Positions 8,485 to 16,797 of a stretch of 64,000 bases of DNA are shown here, in pieces. Under the pieces are notes generated by a model, which was not told the origin of the DNA, made no database searches, and saw only the letters and a list, made by a program, of their open reading frames with translations. Source of the DNA: Sphaerisporangium sp. (lineage in GTDB: Bacteria; Actinomycetota; Actinomycetes; Streptosporangiales; Streptosporangiaceae); the NCBI GenBank assembly GCA_025964675.1, contig JAOPYI010000021.1:30107-94106 (forward strand). The letters are read 5' to 3'. A program made the translations under genes and the position numbers. Positions within the stretch are counted from its first letter, which is position 1; every line of letters begins with the position of its first letter.

Positions 8485-9553
8485 CCGTCTGAATTGCCCG
8501 CTTCTGGGCGATTATCACGACCGCAACGGTGAAGAAACCCAACTGGACCACGGTCCCCGAGAGGGCCTGCCAAGGCACCGCGCCCTGGCGCAGGGCGTCC
8601 GCGAGATCGCCGGAGGCGGCGGCAGGCAGGAAGCTCACCACGTTGTTGATCACGTGCAGCGCGATGGGCGCCTCCAAGCCGCCTGTGCGTACCGCGAGCC
8701 AGCCCATCAGAGCGCCGAAGCTGAACACGTCGATGATGCCCCAGTCGGTGTAGGCGTGCAGCGAGGTGAACGCCGCGGCGCCCAGCAGGATGCCGGGCCA
8801 CGGGGTCGTGAAGTAGGCGCCGAACGCCTGGATCAGCCAGCCACGGAAGATGTACTCCTCCGCCGCGGCCTGGAACGGCACCAGCAGCAGGATGACCACG
8901 AGCCCGGGCAGGAACCGCTGCCATCCCACCCAGCCGAAGAGGTTTCCGAGGCTCTCACCCGTCACCGCGTACGTCACGACCATCGCGGCCTGTCCCAGGA
9001 TGAGCGCCACGAACGCCACCCCGAGGCAGATCGACAACCACCCCCAGCGCAGCCGTCCCGCCACCGACGACAGCGTGCCCGGAGGGCGGCGCTGGACCAG
9101 CCACGCCGTCGCGAACACCACCGGCAGGACCGCCGCGATCGAGAGCAGCAGCACCGACAGCTCGAACACCGGATTCCCGAACAGCCGGCCGCCGCTCATC
9201 ACCACAGGAATGCCCAGCAGCGTCGCGACGACCACGCCTGCGAAGATGACGAGCAGGCCGATGGCCACGAACGCCACGGCGATGACGGCCGTCCCCACGA
9301 TGGGGCGCCACCATCGGTGCAGAGGCGTGCGCGCGAGGTGGTCGTACCGCGTACCGGGCGGCGGCGGCACGACCCACCGGCTCGGTGCCGGCGGCGCCTG
9401 CCAGGGCTGGGGCCCCCAGTAGTACGGCTGGGCGGCGGGCGGGTGCCCTGCTCCCGAGGGTGCCGGATAGTACGGCTCGGCGGCCGGCGGATGCCCTGAT
9501 CCTGAGGGCCCCCGCTCCGGCTGCGGCTGGTGCGCCTGTGACGGATCGTGCAT
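8474..9553 (-). CDS. CPBP-family intramembrane glutamic protease
   Basis: 359-residue membrane protein of the CPBP (CaaX protease and bacteriocin-processing, Rce1/Abi) family. The first 75 residues are Pro/Tyr/Gly-rich with a near-duplicated GHPPAA(E/Q)PYY unit. About eight hydrophobic helices follow. Catalytic motifs are intact: EEYIFRGWLIQAFG (EExxxR, motif 1), the histidine of SLHAYTD (motif 2) and HVINNVVSF (motif 3). ATG 9553 lies about 10 nt after GAGGAG and is preferred to ATGs at 9562 and 9571. The substrate is unknown; immunity, prenyl-protein and regulatory roles all occur in the family. Confidence 0.85.
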   Translation of the reverse strand: MHDPSQAHQPQPERGPSGSGHPPAAEPYYPAPSGAGHPPAAQPYYWGPQPWQAPPAPSRWVVPPPPGTRYDHLARTPLHRWWRPIVGTAVIAVAFVAIGLLVIFAGVVVATLLGIPVVMSGGRLFGNPVFELSVLLLSIAAVLPVVFATAWLVQRRPPGTLSSVAGRLRWGWLSICLGVAFVALILGQAAMVVTYAVTGESLGNLFGWVGWQRFLPGLVVILLLVPFQAAAEEYIFRGWLIQAFGAYFTTPWPGILLGAAAFTSLHAYTDWGIIDVFSFGALMGWLAVRTGGLEAPIALHVINNVVSFLPAAASGDLADALRQGAVPWQALSGTVVQLGFFTVAVVIIAQKRAIQTVSR

Positions 9554-9635
9554 ACCCGCCATTCTCCTCACCAGGCCAGGGCGTCCGTCGATCGGCTGGC
9601 GCTGTACGGGCAGCCGTACCCCGACCCGGGGGAGA

Positions 9636-10559
9636 TCAGCCCTTCGTGCGCGCCAGCCCGGCGGCGCGCCCCTTGGCGGCGACGACCAGCGCCATCTTCC
9701 GCGAGGCTTCGTCGATCATCTCGTCACCCAGCATCACCGCGCCGCGCCGGTCCACTGTCGTGGAACGCTCGTAGGCGTCAAGGATCAGCTCGGCGTGGTC
9801 GTAGTCCTCCTGGGTCGGCGAGTACACCTCGTTGGCCGCCTCGATCTGCGTGGGATGGAGCACCCACTTGCCGTCGAACCCCAGCGCCGCCGACCTGCGC
9901 GCGACCTTGGCGAACCCGTCGAGATCCTTGATCTGGAGGTACGGCCCGTCGATGGCCTGGAGGTCGTACGTCCGCGCGGCCATCAGGATCCGCATCAGGA
10001 CGTAGTGGTACGCGTCGCCCTCGGTGTAACCGGGCGGCTGCTGCCCGACGACCAGCGTCCTCATGTTGATCGAGGCCATGAAGTCGGCCGGGCCGAACAC
10101 CAGCGTCTCCAGCCGGGGCGACGCGGCGGCGATGGCGTCGACGTTGACCAGTCCTCGAGCGCTCTCGATCTGCGCCTCGACGCCGATGCCCCCGACCGGC
10201 AGACCCACCGACTTCTCGATCTGGGTGAGCAGCGTGTCGAGCCAGGAGACCTGGACGGCGTCCTCGACCTTGGGCAGCATCACGCAGTCGAGCGCGTCCC
10301 CGGCGCCCTCGACTATCTCGATCACGTCGCGGTAGGTCCATGAGGTGGACAGGTCGTTCACCCGTACGACCCGGGTCTTGCCCGTCCAGTCACCGGTGCG
10401 CAGCGCCGCGACGATGTTCTTCCTGGCCTGTTCCTTGGCCTGCGGGGCGACCGAGTCCTCCAGGTCGAGGAACACCTCGTCGGCGGGAAGCCCCTGGGCC
10501 TTGTCGAGGAAGCGGGGGTTGCTGCCAGGCACGGCGAGACAGGAGCGACGGGAACGCAT
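9636..10559 (-). CDS. HpcH/HpaI aldolase family CoA-ester lyase
   Basis: 307-residue CitE-like CoA-ester lyase, most like the actinobacterial L-malyl-CoA/beta-methylmalyl-CoA lyase or malyl-CoA thioesterase group. Diagnostic features are RSRRSCLAVPGSNPRFL at the start, EVFLDLEDSVAP with the Mg-binding acidic residues, IGVEAQIESARGL with a ligand glutamate, and GKWVLHPTQIEAAN near the C-terminus. It would act in glyoxylate, ethylmalonyl-CoA or propionyl-CoA metabolism, though no other such gene is present here. ATG 10559 is preferred to an upstream frame start at 10631; TACCGT (10566-10571) ends 6 nt before it, suggesting a leaderless mRNA. Confidence 0.85.
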   Translation of the reverse strand: MRSRRSCLAVPGSNPRFLDKAQGLPADEVFLDLEDSVAPQAKEQARKNIVAALRTGDWTGKTRVVRVNDLSTSWTYRDVIEIVEGAGDALDCVMLPKVEDAVQVSWLDTLLTQIEKSVGLPVGGIGVEAQIESARGLVNVDAIAAASPRLETLVFGPADFMASINMRTLVVGQQPPGYTEGDAYHYVLMRILMAARTYDLQAIDGPYLQIKDLDGFAKVARRSAALGFDGKWVLHPTQIEAANEVYSPTQEDYDHAELILDAYERSTTVDRRGAVMLGDEMIDEASRKMALVVAAKGRAAGLARTKG

Positions 10560-10746
10560 GGATCCACGGTAGTGGCCCAGGCATCCGCCATCGTCGTGTG
10601 GGGCCGCGACATGACCGTTTGGGGCCGTCACACCGCCTGTTGGGCTGTCACAAAGGCCGTCGCCTGTTCTTGGCGCGGATCCTCTAAGGATTTCCTAGTC
10701 GCTGAACCGACAATGAACAACAAGCCTCGTAAAGGGAGAGATACAC

Positions 10747-11319
10747 ATGACTGACGCATCCATGGTGGTTCGGCCCGCCGTACTGTCCGACCTCATCCCC
10801 GGAAAGCTCGTACGTGACATCGTGCTCGTGGTGGGCGCGGCGGCTCTGACCGGGCTGGCCGCGCAGGTCAGCATCCCGCTCCCTGGCACCCCCGTGCCAC
10901 TGACGCTGCAGACCTTCGCCGTCCTGCTGGCCGGTGCCACCCTCGGCCTGCCGCGGGCCTTCCTCGGCATGGCCCTCTACCTGGCCATCGGGCAGCTCGG
11001 CGCGCCTTGGTTCGCGCCGTCGGGCGGCAACGCCACCTTGGGGTACGTCGTCGGTTTCGTTCTCGCCGCCTCGGTCGTCGGAGCTCTCGCGAGCAGAGGC
11101 GGCGACCGCACCCCGCTGCGCACCATCGCCACGATGACCCTCGGCACCCTCCTTATCTACGCCGTCGGGGTGCCGTGGCTCATGATGGTGACCGGCCTGG
11201 AACTGCCGGCGGCCCTGAGCGCGGGTGTCGTACCGTTCCTCATCGGCGACGGCCTCAAGGTCCTGGCGGCCGCAGGCCTGCTCCCCGCCGCCTGGAAGCT
11301 CTCGGGCCATCGCGGTTGA
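10747..11319 (+). CDS. bioY: biotin transporter BioY
   Basis: 190-residue integral membrane S-component of an ECF biotin transporter. Five to six hydrophobic segments are visible, with the BioY hallmark IPLPGTPVPLTLQTFAVLLAG at about 42-62 and LGLPRAFLGMALYLAIGQLGAP after it. No BioMN energizing genes lie nearby, so it would use a shared module encoded elsewhere or work alone. GGGAGAG 8 nt before the ATG is a good ribosome binding site. Two direct TGAAC copies sit about 50 nt upstream, but no convincing palindromic operator is seen. Confidence 0.93.
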   Translation: MTDASMVVRPAVLSDLIPGKLVRDIVLVVGAAALTGLAAQVSIPLPGTPVPLTLQTFAVLLAGATLGLPRAFLGMALYLAIGQLGAPWFAPSGGNATLGYVVGFVLAASVVGALASRGGDRTPLRTIATMTLGTLLIYAVGVPWLMMVTGLELPAALSAGVVPFLIGDGLKVLAAAGLLPAAWKLSGHRG

Positions 11320-11374
11320 CCGCTGAGGAGTGGCGGGACCGCCTTGGCAGCGGAGGCCCCGTACATTGCTAGGT

Positions 11375-11776
11375 GTGAGCCTCTCTCTGATCGAAGAGGG
11401 CGCCAAGAAGTCGGGCGTCCTGTGGGTCCGGCTGGATGGCCGTGACAGGCTGGCGTGGCATGTCTGGCATGACGGGGCCATCTACATCGTCACCGGCGCC
11501 GGGGAGCAGTCACTTCCCGGCCTGGCGGAAGCCTCCCGCGTACAGGTGACGCTGCGCAGCAAGGACAACGGCGCCGCGCTGATCTCCTTCGAGGCCGATG
11601 TCCGCGTGGTGGATCAGTCGGATTCGTCGGAGGCGGGGGCGGTGGCGGCCCTGGCGAAGGAGCGTCTCAACGCCGTGGACGCTCCGGGGCTGGCGGCCCG
11701 CTGGGCGTCCGGCTCCTCGGTCGTACGGCTGGCGCCCGACCCGGCCGCACGACCGGCGCCCGAAGTCGCCGTCTGA
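11375..11776 (+). CDS. conserved hypothetical protein, possible flavin split-barrel
   Basis: 133-residue soluble protein beginning VSLSLIEEGAKKSGVLWVRL and continuing AWHVWHDGAIYIVTGAGEQ, then a second strand-rich half with VQVTLRSKDNGA. This resembles actinobacterial conserved proteins that look like PNPOx/FMN-binding split barrels, but I see no decisive cofactor motif. GTG 11375 is supported by TACATT (11362-11367) ending 7 nt upstream. Its last 163 nt lie antisense to the 3' end of the EamA gene. Confidence 0.55.
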   Translation: MSLSLIEEGAKKSGVLWVRLDGRDRLAWHVWHDGAIYIVTGAGEQSLPGLAEASRVQVTLRSKDNGAALISFEADVRVVDQSDSSEAGAVAALAKERLNAVDAPGLAARWASGSSVVRLAPDPAARPAPEVAV

Positions 11777-12651
11777 GCCAGCAATGCTCCGGCCAGCACG
11801 ATCGCGCCGCCCGCCATCTGGGCCGTACCCAGGCGCTCCCCCAGCAGGAACCACGCGACCACCGCGCCGGTGAGGACCTCCAGGGACGCCACGGTGGCTC
11901 CCACGGCCGCCGACAGGCGGCGTACGGCCACGACCCCGGCGATGTACGCGAGCACGGTGGCGACGGCGATCAGCCACAGCGCTGCGGCCATCACGGGCAG
12001 CGTGTGGCCGCCCAGCGTCACGCTCGTCCCGAAGGCCGCCCAGGGGATGTCCCAGGGCCGGGAGAGCGGCACGAGGATCGCGGCGGCGCCGATGAGGCCC
12101 CAGGCGATCAGGCCAAGGGGGTCGACGTCGCCGCCGAAGCCGTCGCTCATCAGGAAGTAGCCGGCACAGCACCCCGCCCCGATCAGCCCCAGCAGGAGCC
12201 CGACGCCGTCCAGGCTCGTCCCGTGCCAGACCTCGACGACGACGCCGAGGCCCACGAACACGATCACCGCCCCGGCGTATGCCGAGCGCGGCAACCGTAC
12301 GTGACGGACGAACCGCACCCAGAACACGACGAGCACCGGCGCGGTGTACTCCAGCAGGAGCACCACCCCGACCGGTAGCCGGGTGATCGCCATGAAGAAC
12401 AGCGCCTGGACCCCGGCCACGGCGATCAGCGCGTACGCGGCGAAGAACCCCCGCCTGCCCGGCGGGACGCGCAGGGCCTTCGGCCGGAACGCGAGCAGGA
12501 TCATCGTGAGCAGGACGGCGGCACCCGCCATCCTCACCCACACCGCCTGCAGAGGGGTCAGGCCGCCGGCACCGACGAACTTCGCCATGGACCCGGAGAA
12601 ACCAAAGCACCAGGCCGATACGGCCGCCACCGCCAGCGCCGCGACCCTCAT
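11614..12651 (-). CDS. EamA (DMT) family transporter
   Basis: 345-residue drug/metabolite-transporter family protein with ten hydrophobic helices in two EamA repeats (about 5-135 and 150-285). A typical FMAITRLPVGVVLLLEYTAPVLV segment lies in the first half and a GATVASLEVLTGAVVAWFLLGE segment in the second. It probably exports a small metabolite or amino acid. The last 55 or so residues are a polar Ala/Ser/Arg-rich tail encoded antisense to the 3' third of the neighbouring gene, so the natural C-terminus may be an accident of overlap. Confidence 0.85.
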   Translation of the reverse strand: MRVAALAVAAVSAWCFGFSGSMAKFVGAGGLTPLQAVWVRMAGAAVLLTMILLAFRPKALRVPPGRRGFFAAYALIAVAGVQALFFMAITRLPVGVVLLLEYTAPVLVVFWVRFVRHVRLPRSAYAGAVIVFVGLGVVVEVWHGTSLDGVGLLLGLIGAGCCAGYFLMSDGFGGDVDPLGLIAWGLIGAAAILVPLSRPWDIPWAAFGTSVTLGGHTLPVMAAALWLIAVATVLAYIAGVVAVRRLSAAVGATVASLEVLTGAVVAWFLLGERLGTAQMAGGAIVLAGALLAQTATSGAGRAAGSGASRTTEEPDAQRAASPGASTALRRSFARAATAPASDESD

Positions 12652-12793
12652 CCGCCACCATCCCGTAATGACCGTTTGATGCTTTTGATGCTGTCATATG
12701 CAGTTTGGTGAGATCAAGGAGCGGCCGTACGTTGAGACGGCTTTTAAGGGGGCCCGACGCGGCGCACCCGCGCTCACCTCGTACGCTGCGCTA

Positions 12794-14053
12794 GTGAGGA
12801 TCTTCGTCGCTCGGCTGGCCGGGACCCCGGTGTTCGACCCCGCGGGAGACCAGATCGGGCGGGTCCGGGACGTCGTGGTCGCCATGCGCCCCAACGATCC
12901 GCCTCGCGTGCACGGCCTGGTCGTCGAGGTCCAGCCGCGCCGGCGGGTGTTCCTCCCGATCACCCGGGTCCAGAACATCGAGGCCGACGCCGTGATCTTC
13001 ACAGGGAGCATCAACCTGCGGCGCTTCGAGAAGCACTCGACCGAGTCCCTGGCCATCGGGGAGCTGCTCGACCTGGCCGTGGAGGTCGGCGGCGAGAAGG
13101 TCACCGTGCTCGACCTCGCCATGGAACAGGCCAGGTCCCGCGAGTGGCTCGTCACCAAGGTCGCGGTGCGGCGGGGCGGCCGAGGGCTCCGCCGCCGTCG
13201 CGGGGAGACCCTGGTCGTGGACTGGGCGGACGTCGCCGGGTTCGCCTCGGTCCAGGACGACCAAGGCGCGGCCAACCTTCTGGCGGCCTTCGAGGAGACC
13301 CGCCCCGCCGACCTCGCCAACGCCCTGCGCCACCTGCCCGACAAGCGGCGGGCGGAGGTGGCCGCCGCGCTGGACGACGAACGGCTCGCCGACGTGCTCG
13401 AAGAGCTGCCCGAACGCGACCAGATCGGCATCCTCAGCCGGCTGGACGCCGAGCGCGCGGCCGACGTGCTCGGGGCCATGGACCCGGACGACGCCGCCGA
13501 CCTGCTCCAGGACCTCCCGCCCGCTCAGGCCGAGGCCCTGCTGGCCCGCATGGAGCCCCGCGAGGCGGCGCCGGTCCTGCGCCTGCTGACGTACGCCGAG
13601 AACACCGCGGGCGGCATGATGACCAGCGAGCCGATCGTGCTGCCGCCCCACGCGACGATCGCCGAGGCCCTGGCCCAGATCCGCCGCCAGGACATCACCC
13701 CGGCCGTCGCCGCCCAGGTGTACGTCACCCGGCCGCCGATCGAGACCCCGACCGGCAAGTACCTGGGCGTGGCCCATTTCCAGCGGCTGCTGCGGGAACC
13801 GCCCTCCTCGCTGCTGGGCGGCGCGATCGACAGCACCATCGACCCGATACGCCCCGGCCTGCCGCTCAACGGGGTCACGTCATACCTCGCCACCTACAAC
13901 CTGGTGGCGGCCCCCGTGGTGGACGAGCTGGGGCGGCTGGTCGGGGCCGTCACGGTGGACGACGTGCTCGACCACCTGCTGCCCCCCGACTGGCGTGAGC
14001 AGGACGAGCACGTGCCCGGCTCAGGGCCGCCGGAGGTGACCGGTGCCGGTTAA
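12794..14053 (+). CDS. MgtE-N/CBS domain protein with PRC-barrel
   Basis: 419-residue cytoplasmic protein built like the intracellular half of the MgtE magnesium channel. A PRC-barrel-like N-terminus (RIFVARLAGTPVFDPAGDQIGRVRDVVV) is followed by MgtE-N superhelical repeats (LPDKRRAEVAAALDDERLADVLEELP, AERAADVLGAMDPDDAADLL) and a CBS pair (TAGGMMTSEPIVLPPHATI, LVGAVTVDDVLDHLLP). The channel domain is absent. It overlaps a DUF1003 membrane gene by 11 nt, the same pairing as Rv1232c/Rv1234, so the two probably form a sensor-membrane unit. GTG 12794 fits homologue starts, and TACGCT ends 6 nt before it; ATG 12698 is the alternative. Confidence 0.82.
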   Translation: MRIFVARLAGTPVFDPAGDQIGRVRDVVVAMRPNDPPRVHGLVVEVQPRRRVFLPITRVQNIEADAVIFTGSINLRRFEKHSTESLAIGELLDLAVEVGGEKVTVLDLAMEQARSREWLVTKVAVRRGGRGLRRRRGETLVVDWADVAGFASVQDDQGAANLLAAFEETRPADLANALRHLPDKRRAEVAAALDDERLADVLEELPERDQIGILSRLDAERAADVLGAMDPDDAADLLQDLPPAQAEALLARMEPREAAPVLRLLTYAENTAGGMMTSEPIVLPPHATIAEALAQIRRQDITPAVAAQVYVTRPPIETPTGKYLGVAHFQRLLREPPSSLLGGAIDSTIDPIRPGLPLNGVTSYLATYNLVAAPVVDELGRLVGAVTVDDVLDHLLPPDWREQDEHVPGSGPPEVTGAG

Positions 14054-14540
14054 CCGGCTCGACCAGCCCCGGGACCTCCGCCGTACCATCCGCCCCCACT
14101 ACGACCCCGAGGCCTTCGGACGCCTGTCCGAGCAGATCGCCCGATTCCTCGGCACGGCGCGATTCCTGGTCTACATGACCGTATTCATCGCCGTCTGGGT
14201 GATCTGGAACGCGGTGGCGCCACGGAATCTCGCCTGGGACCCGTATCCGTTCATCTTCCTCACGCTGATCCTGTCCCTTCAGGCCTCGTACGCCGCGCCG
14301 CTGATCCTGCTCGCGCAGAACCGCCAGGCCGACCGGGACCGCGTGCAGAGCGAGCAGGACCGGATGACCACCGAGCGCAACCAGGCCGAGGTTGAGTACC
14401 TCACCCGGGAGATCGCCGGACTGCGCCTGGCCCTCGGCGAGCTGGCCACCCGCGACTACATCAGAGGCGAGCTGGAGCGCCTGCTGGACGAGATACGCGA
14501 GCCGCCCGCCCGGCACGACGTCGGCGGAGGATCAGAATGA
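14043..14540 (+). CDS. DUF1003 membrane protein
   Basis: 165-residue DUF1003 protein. Two transmembrane helices (ARFLVYMTVFIAVWVIWNAV and PFIFLTLILSLQASYAAPLI) are followed by the family motif LLAQNRQADRDRVQSEQD and a long charged coiled-coil C-terminus. The GTG start lies 11 nt inside the preceding MgtE-N/CBS gene, so the two are translationally coupled. The function is unknown; the pairing suggests a metal-homeostasis or stress role. Its 3' end overlaps the convergent MarR gene by 9 nt. Confidence 0.85.
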   Translation: MPVNRLDQPRDLRRTIRPHYDPEAFGRLSEQIARFLGTARFLVYMTVFIAVWVIWNAVAPRNLAWDPYPFIFLTLILSLQASYAAPLILLAQNRQADRDRVQSEQDRMTTERNQAEVEYLTREIAGLRLALGELATRDYIRGELERLLDEIREPPARHDVGGGSE

Positions 14541-14990
14541 GTCCTGCGAGAAGAGCTTCGTGAGCATGACGGCACACTGCCGCAGCTCCTCCTCGTCCAG
14601 CAGGTCCAGGAACTGCCCCCGGATGGCACCCAGGTAGGTGGGCGTCGCCTCGGAAAGACGCTGCTCACCCCCTTTGGTCAGCACGGCGAACAGGCCCCGG
14701 GCGTCGCTCGTACAGGCCTCGCGCGCGACCAGCCCGTCACGCTGGAGGCGGTCGATGAGCCGTGTCAGACCACTGCGTGACAGGAGCACCCGGTCGGCCA
14801 GGTCGTTCATGCGCAGCCGCTGGTCGGGGCTCTCGGAGAGCTGGAGCAGCACGTCGTAGGCCGCCGGGGCCAGATCGTGCCGGCCGAGCAGCTCCACCTC
14901 GAGGCTCCGGGTTATCTGGACCTGAGCCCGCTGCAACATGCGCCAGACGATGAGCTGCTGCGGGGTGATCTCCGCCGTCATGGACGTCAC
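14532..14990 (-). CDS. MarR-family transcriptional regulator
   Basis: 152-residue winged-helix regulator. The recognition region RMNDLADRVLLSRSGLTRLIDRL (about 59-81) and the following wing with DARGLFAVLT are typical of MarR, flanked by helices for dimerisation. GTG 14990 lies 6 nt after TAGGAT (14997-15002, minus strand), so the mRNA is probably leaderless; ATG 14981 is possible. It diverges from mrp, and a MarR-style palindrome lies at 15040-15058 in the shared upstream region. Autoregulation and control of mrp are plausible. The ligand is unknown. Confidence 0.85.
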   Translation of the reverse strand: MTSMTAEITPQQLIVWRMLQRAQVQITRSLEVELLGRHDLAPAAYDVLLQLSESPDQRLRMNDLADRVLLSRSGLTRLIDRLQRDGLVAREACTSDARGLFAVLTKGGEQRLSEATPTYLGAIRGQFLDLLDEEELRQCAVMLTKLFSQDSF

Positions 14991-15039
14991 GCGGTCATCC
15001 TAGAAGGTCGCATAAGCACATACACCTCCCCGTTGACGT

Positions 15040-15058
15040 CTCTTGCCCCCTGCAAGAG
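15040..15058. promoter_or_regulatory. candidate MarR operator
   Basis: CTCTTGC-5-GCAAGAG is a perfect 7-bp inverted repeat centred between the divergent MarR and mrp genes. The TTGC/GCAA core resembles known MarR-family operators. It lies about 40 nt upstream of the inferred MarR transcription start and about 50 nt upstream of mrp. Confidence 0.4.
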
Positions 15059-15066
15059 GAGCCGGA

Positions 15067-15103
15067 GTTCGTAGGATCGATCCTGGGTTCGTAGCATGGA
15101 TCC
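15067..15103 (+). repeat. tandem direct repeat duplicating a -10 box before mrp
   Basis: Two 17-bp copies, GTTCGTAGGATCGATCC (15067-15083) and GTTCGTAGCATGGATCC (15087-15103), differ at two positions and abut the mrp ATG. Each contains a TANNNT box (TAGGAT, TAGCAT). The second box ends 6 nt before the ATG, giving a leaderless start; the first would give a leader of about 20 nt. Confidence 0.5.
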
Positions 15104-16243
15104 ATGGCACCAACCCCAGAATTGGTGACGGCCGCGTTGGCTACGGTCAACGACCCGGAAATCCGGCGGCCCATCACCGACCTTGACATGGTCAAGAGCG
15201 TCGATATCTCCCCCGACGGGGTGGTGCGGGTCGGCGTCTATCTCACCGTCGCGGGCTGCCCCATGCGAGACACCATCACCCGCGAGGTGACCGCCGCCGT
15301 CTCCAAGGTGGAGGGCGTCACCGGCGTCCACGTCGACCTCGACGTCATGAGTACCGATCAGCGCCAAACCCTGCAGACCAAGCTGCGCGGCAACCGAGGG
15401 CCGGAGAAGGAGATCCCGTTCGCCAAGCCCGGCTCGCTGACCCGGGTGTTCGCGGTCGCGAGCGGCAAGGGAGGGGTCGGCAAGTCGTCGGTCACCGTCA
15501 ACCTCGCCGCGGCGATGGCCTCCTCCGGCCTCAAGATCGGCGTGCTCGACGCCGACATCTACGGCCACTCCGTGCCCCGCATGCTGGGGGTGAGCGACCG
15601 TCCGACCAAGGTCGAGGACATGATCATGCCGCCGGTGGCGCATGACATCAAGGTCATCTCCGTCGGCATGTTCAAGCCCCCCGGCAACAGCCCCGTGGTG
15701 TGGCGCGGGCCGATGCTCGACCGCGCGCTCCACCAGTTCCTCGCCGACGTCTACTGGGGTGACCTCGACATCCTCCTGATGGACCTGCCCCCGGGCACCG
15801 GCGACATCGCGATCTCGGTGGCGCAGCGCATGCCGGGCGCCGAGATCCTGGTCGTGACCACCCCGCAGCAGGCCGCGGCCGAAGTCGCGGAGCGGGCCGG
15901 CTCCATCGCCACCCAGACCCACCAGCAGATCGCCGGCGTCATCGAGAACATGGCCTGGCTTCCCTGCCCCCACTGCGACGAGCGCATCGCGGTCTTCGGC
16001 GAGGGCGGTGGCCAGAGCGTCGCCGAAGGCCTGACCCGCACCCTCGGCTCCCGCGTCCCCCTGCTCGGCCAGGTCCCGATCGACCTGCGCCTGCGCGAGG
16101 GCAGCGACAACGGCAAGCCGCTGGTGCTCACCGATCCCGACTCCCCCGCCGCGACCGAGCTGCGGCGGATCGCCGAGGGCCTGAGCAAGAAGTCCGGCAG
16201 CATCAAGGGCCTTCAGCTCGGCCTGTCCCCCTCAGGCCGCTAG
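15104..16243 (+). CDS. mrp: Mrp/NBP35-type iron-sulfur carrier ATPase
   Basis: 379-residue P-loop ATPase that carries and delivers Fe-S clusters in the cytosol. An N-terminal MIP18/DUF59 domain (about 1-90, with VAGCPMRDTI) is followed by the Mrp ATPase: deviant Walker A GKGGVGKSS at about 122-130, LDADIYGHSVP, switch region DLPPGTGD, and the cluster-binding CPHC pair near residue 287. Position next to the tatB-htrA-rseA-sigE cluster matches M. tuberculosis (mrp = Rv1229c). No Shine-Dalgarno is seen; the start is leaderless-type (see the repeat at 15067). Confidence 0.93.
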   Translation: MAPTPELVTAALATVNDPEIRRPITDLDMVKSVDISPDGVVRVGVYLTVAGCPMRDTITREVTAAVSKVEGVTGVHVDLDVMSTDQRQTLQTKLRGNRGPEKEIPFAKPGSLTRVFAVASGKGGVGKSSVTVNLAAAMASSGLKIGVLDADIYGHSVPRMLGVSDRPTKVEDMIMPPVAHDIKVISVGMFKPPGNSPVVWRGPMLDRALHQFLADVYWGDLDILLMDLPPGTGDIAISVAQRMPGAEILVVTTPQQAAAEVAERAGSIATQTHQQIAGVIENMAWLPCPHCDERIAVFGEGGGQSVAEGLTRTLGSRVPLLGQVPIDLRLREGSDNGKPLVLTDPDSPAATELRRIAEGLSKKSGSIKGLQLGLSPSGR

Positions 16244-16257
16244 GACGGCGCAGCACG

Positions 16258-16297
16258 TGCAACAGGGACCGTCCCGGCGGGGACGGTCCCTGTTGCA
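16258..16297. terminator. bidirectional terminator between mrp and tatB
   Basis: A perfect 18-bp inverted repeat (arms 16258-16275 and 16280-16297, arm sequence GCAACAGGGACCGTCCC plus one base) with a 4-nt GGCG loop. It sits between the convergent mrp and tatB stop codons, 15 nt from each. It has no long U-tract, as is common in actinobacteria. It is the strongest hairpin noticed in the window. Confidence 0.9.
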
Positions 16298-16311
16298 TGT
16301 GTGGAACCGGC

Positions 16312-16677
16312 TCAGGTGGCCTCGGAGTCGTACGGCGGGATCTCGCCGTACCCCAGCTCCCCGGCGACCGCCGTGGCGTAGGGCTCTTCGTGGGCCGGGG
16401 TGGGCTCGTCGGCGGCCGGGCGGTTCCAGTCGTCCTCGAGGTCCTGCAGGAGGTGCTTCCTGACGAAGTTCTTCGGATGCAGGTCCGTCGGGTCGAAGTT
16501 GGCGAACTCGGGGCCGAGGTTGTCCTGGAGGTCGGTCTTGGCGTTGTTGGCCATCTGGCGCACCTGGCGAAGCATGCGGCCCGCCTGGGTGGCGGCCTGG
16601 GGGAGCTTCTCGGGCCCGAAGACCAGCAGGGCGATGACGATGAGTGCCAAGACCTCAGGCCAGCCGAGTCCGAACAC
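16312..16677 (-). CDS. tatB: twin-arginine translocase subunit TatB
   Basis: 121-residue TatB. The N-terminal helix MFGLGWPEVLALIVIALLVF leads into the GPEKLP hinge and the amphipathic helix QAATQAGRMLRQVRQMANNAKTDL, then an acidic disordered tail. It would function in the cytoplasmic membrane with TatC to bind twin-arginine signal peptides; tatA and tatC are not in the window. The GTG start has GGAG about 9 nt upstream. It is last in the sigE-rseA-htrA-tatB order, as in mycobacteria (Rv1221-Rv1224). Confidence 0.93.
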   Translation of the reverse strand: MFGLGWPEVLALIVIALLVFGPEKLPQAATQAGRMLRQVRQMANNAKTDLQDNLGPEFANFDPTDLHPKNFVRKHLLQDLEDDWNRPAADEPTPAHEEPYATAVAGELGYGEIPPYDSEAT

Positions 16678-16797
16678 TGTGATCTCCTACGCTCTCCTAC
16701 GCCGATGCCTGCCGCTGACCGAAACCGTCCAGCGGCGACCTGGCCACTTCCAGACTAATGCCCCGATCCGGCAAGGGGCACCAAATAGGACGACCGA

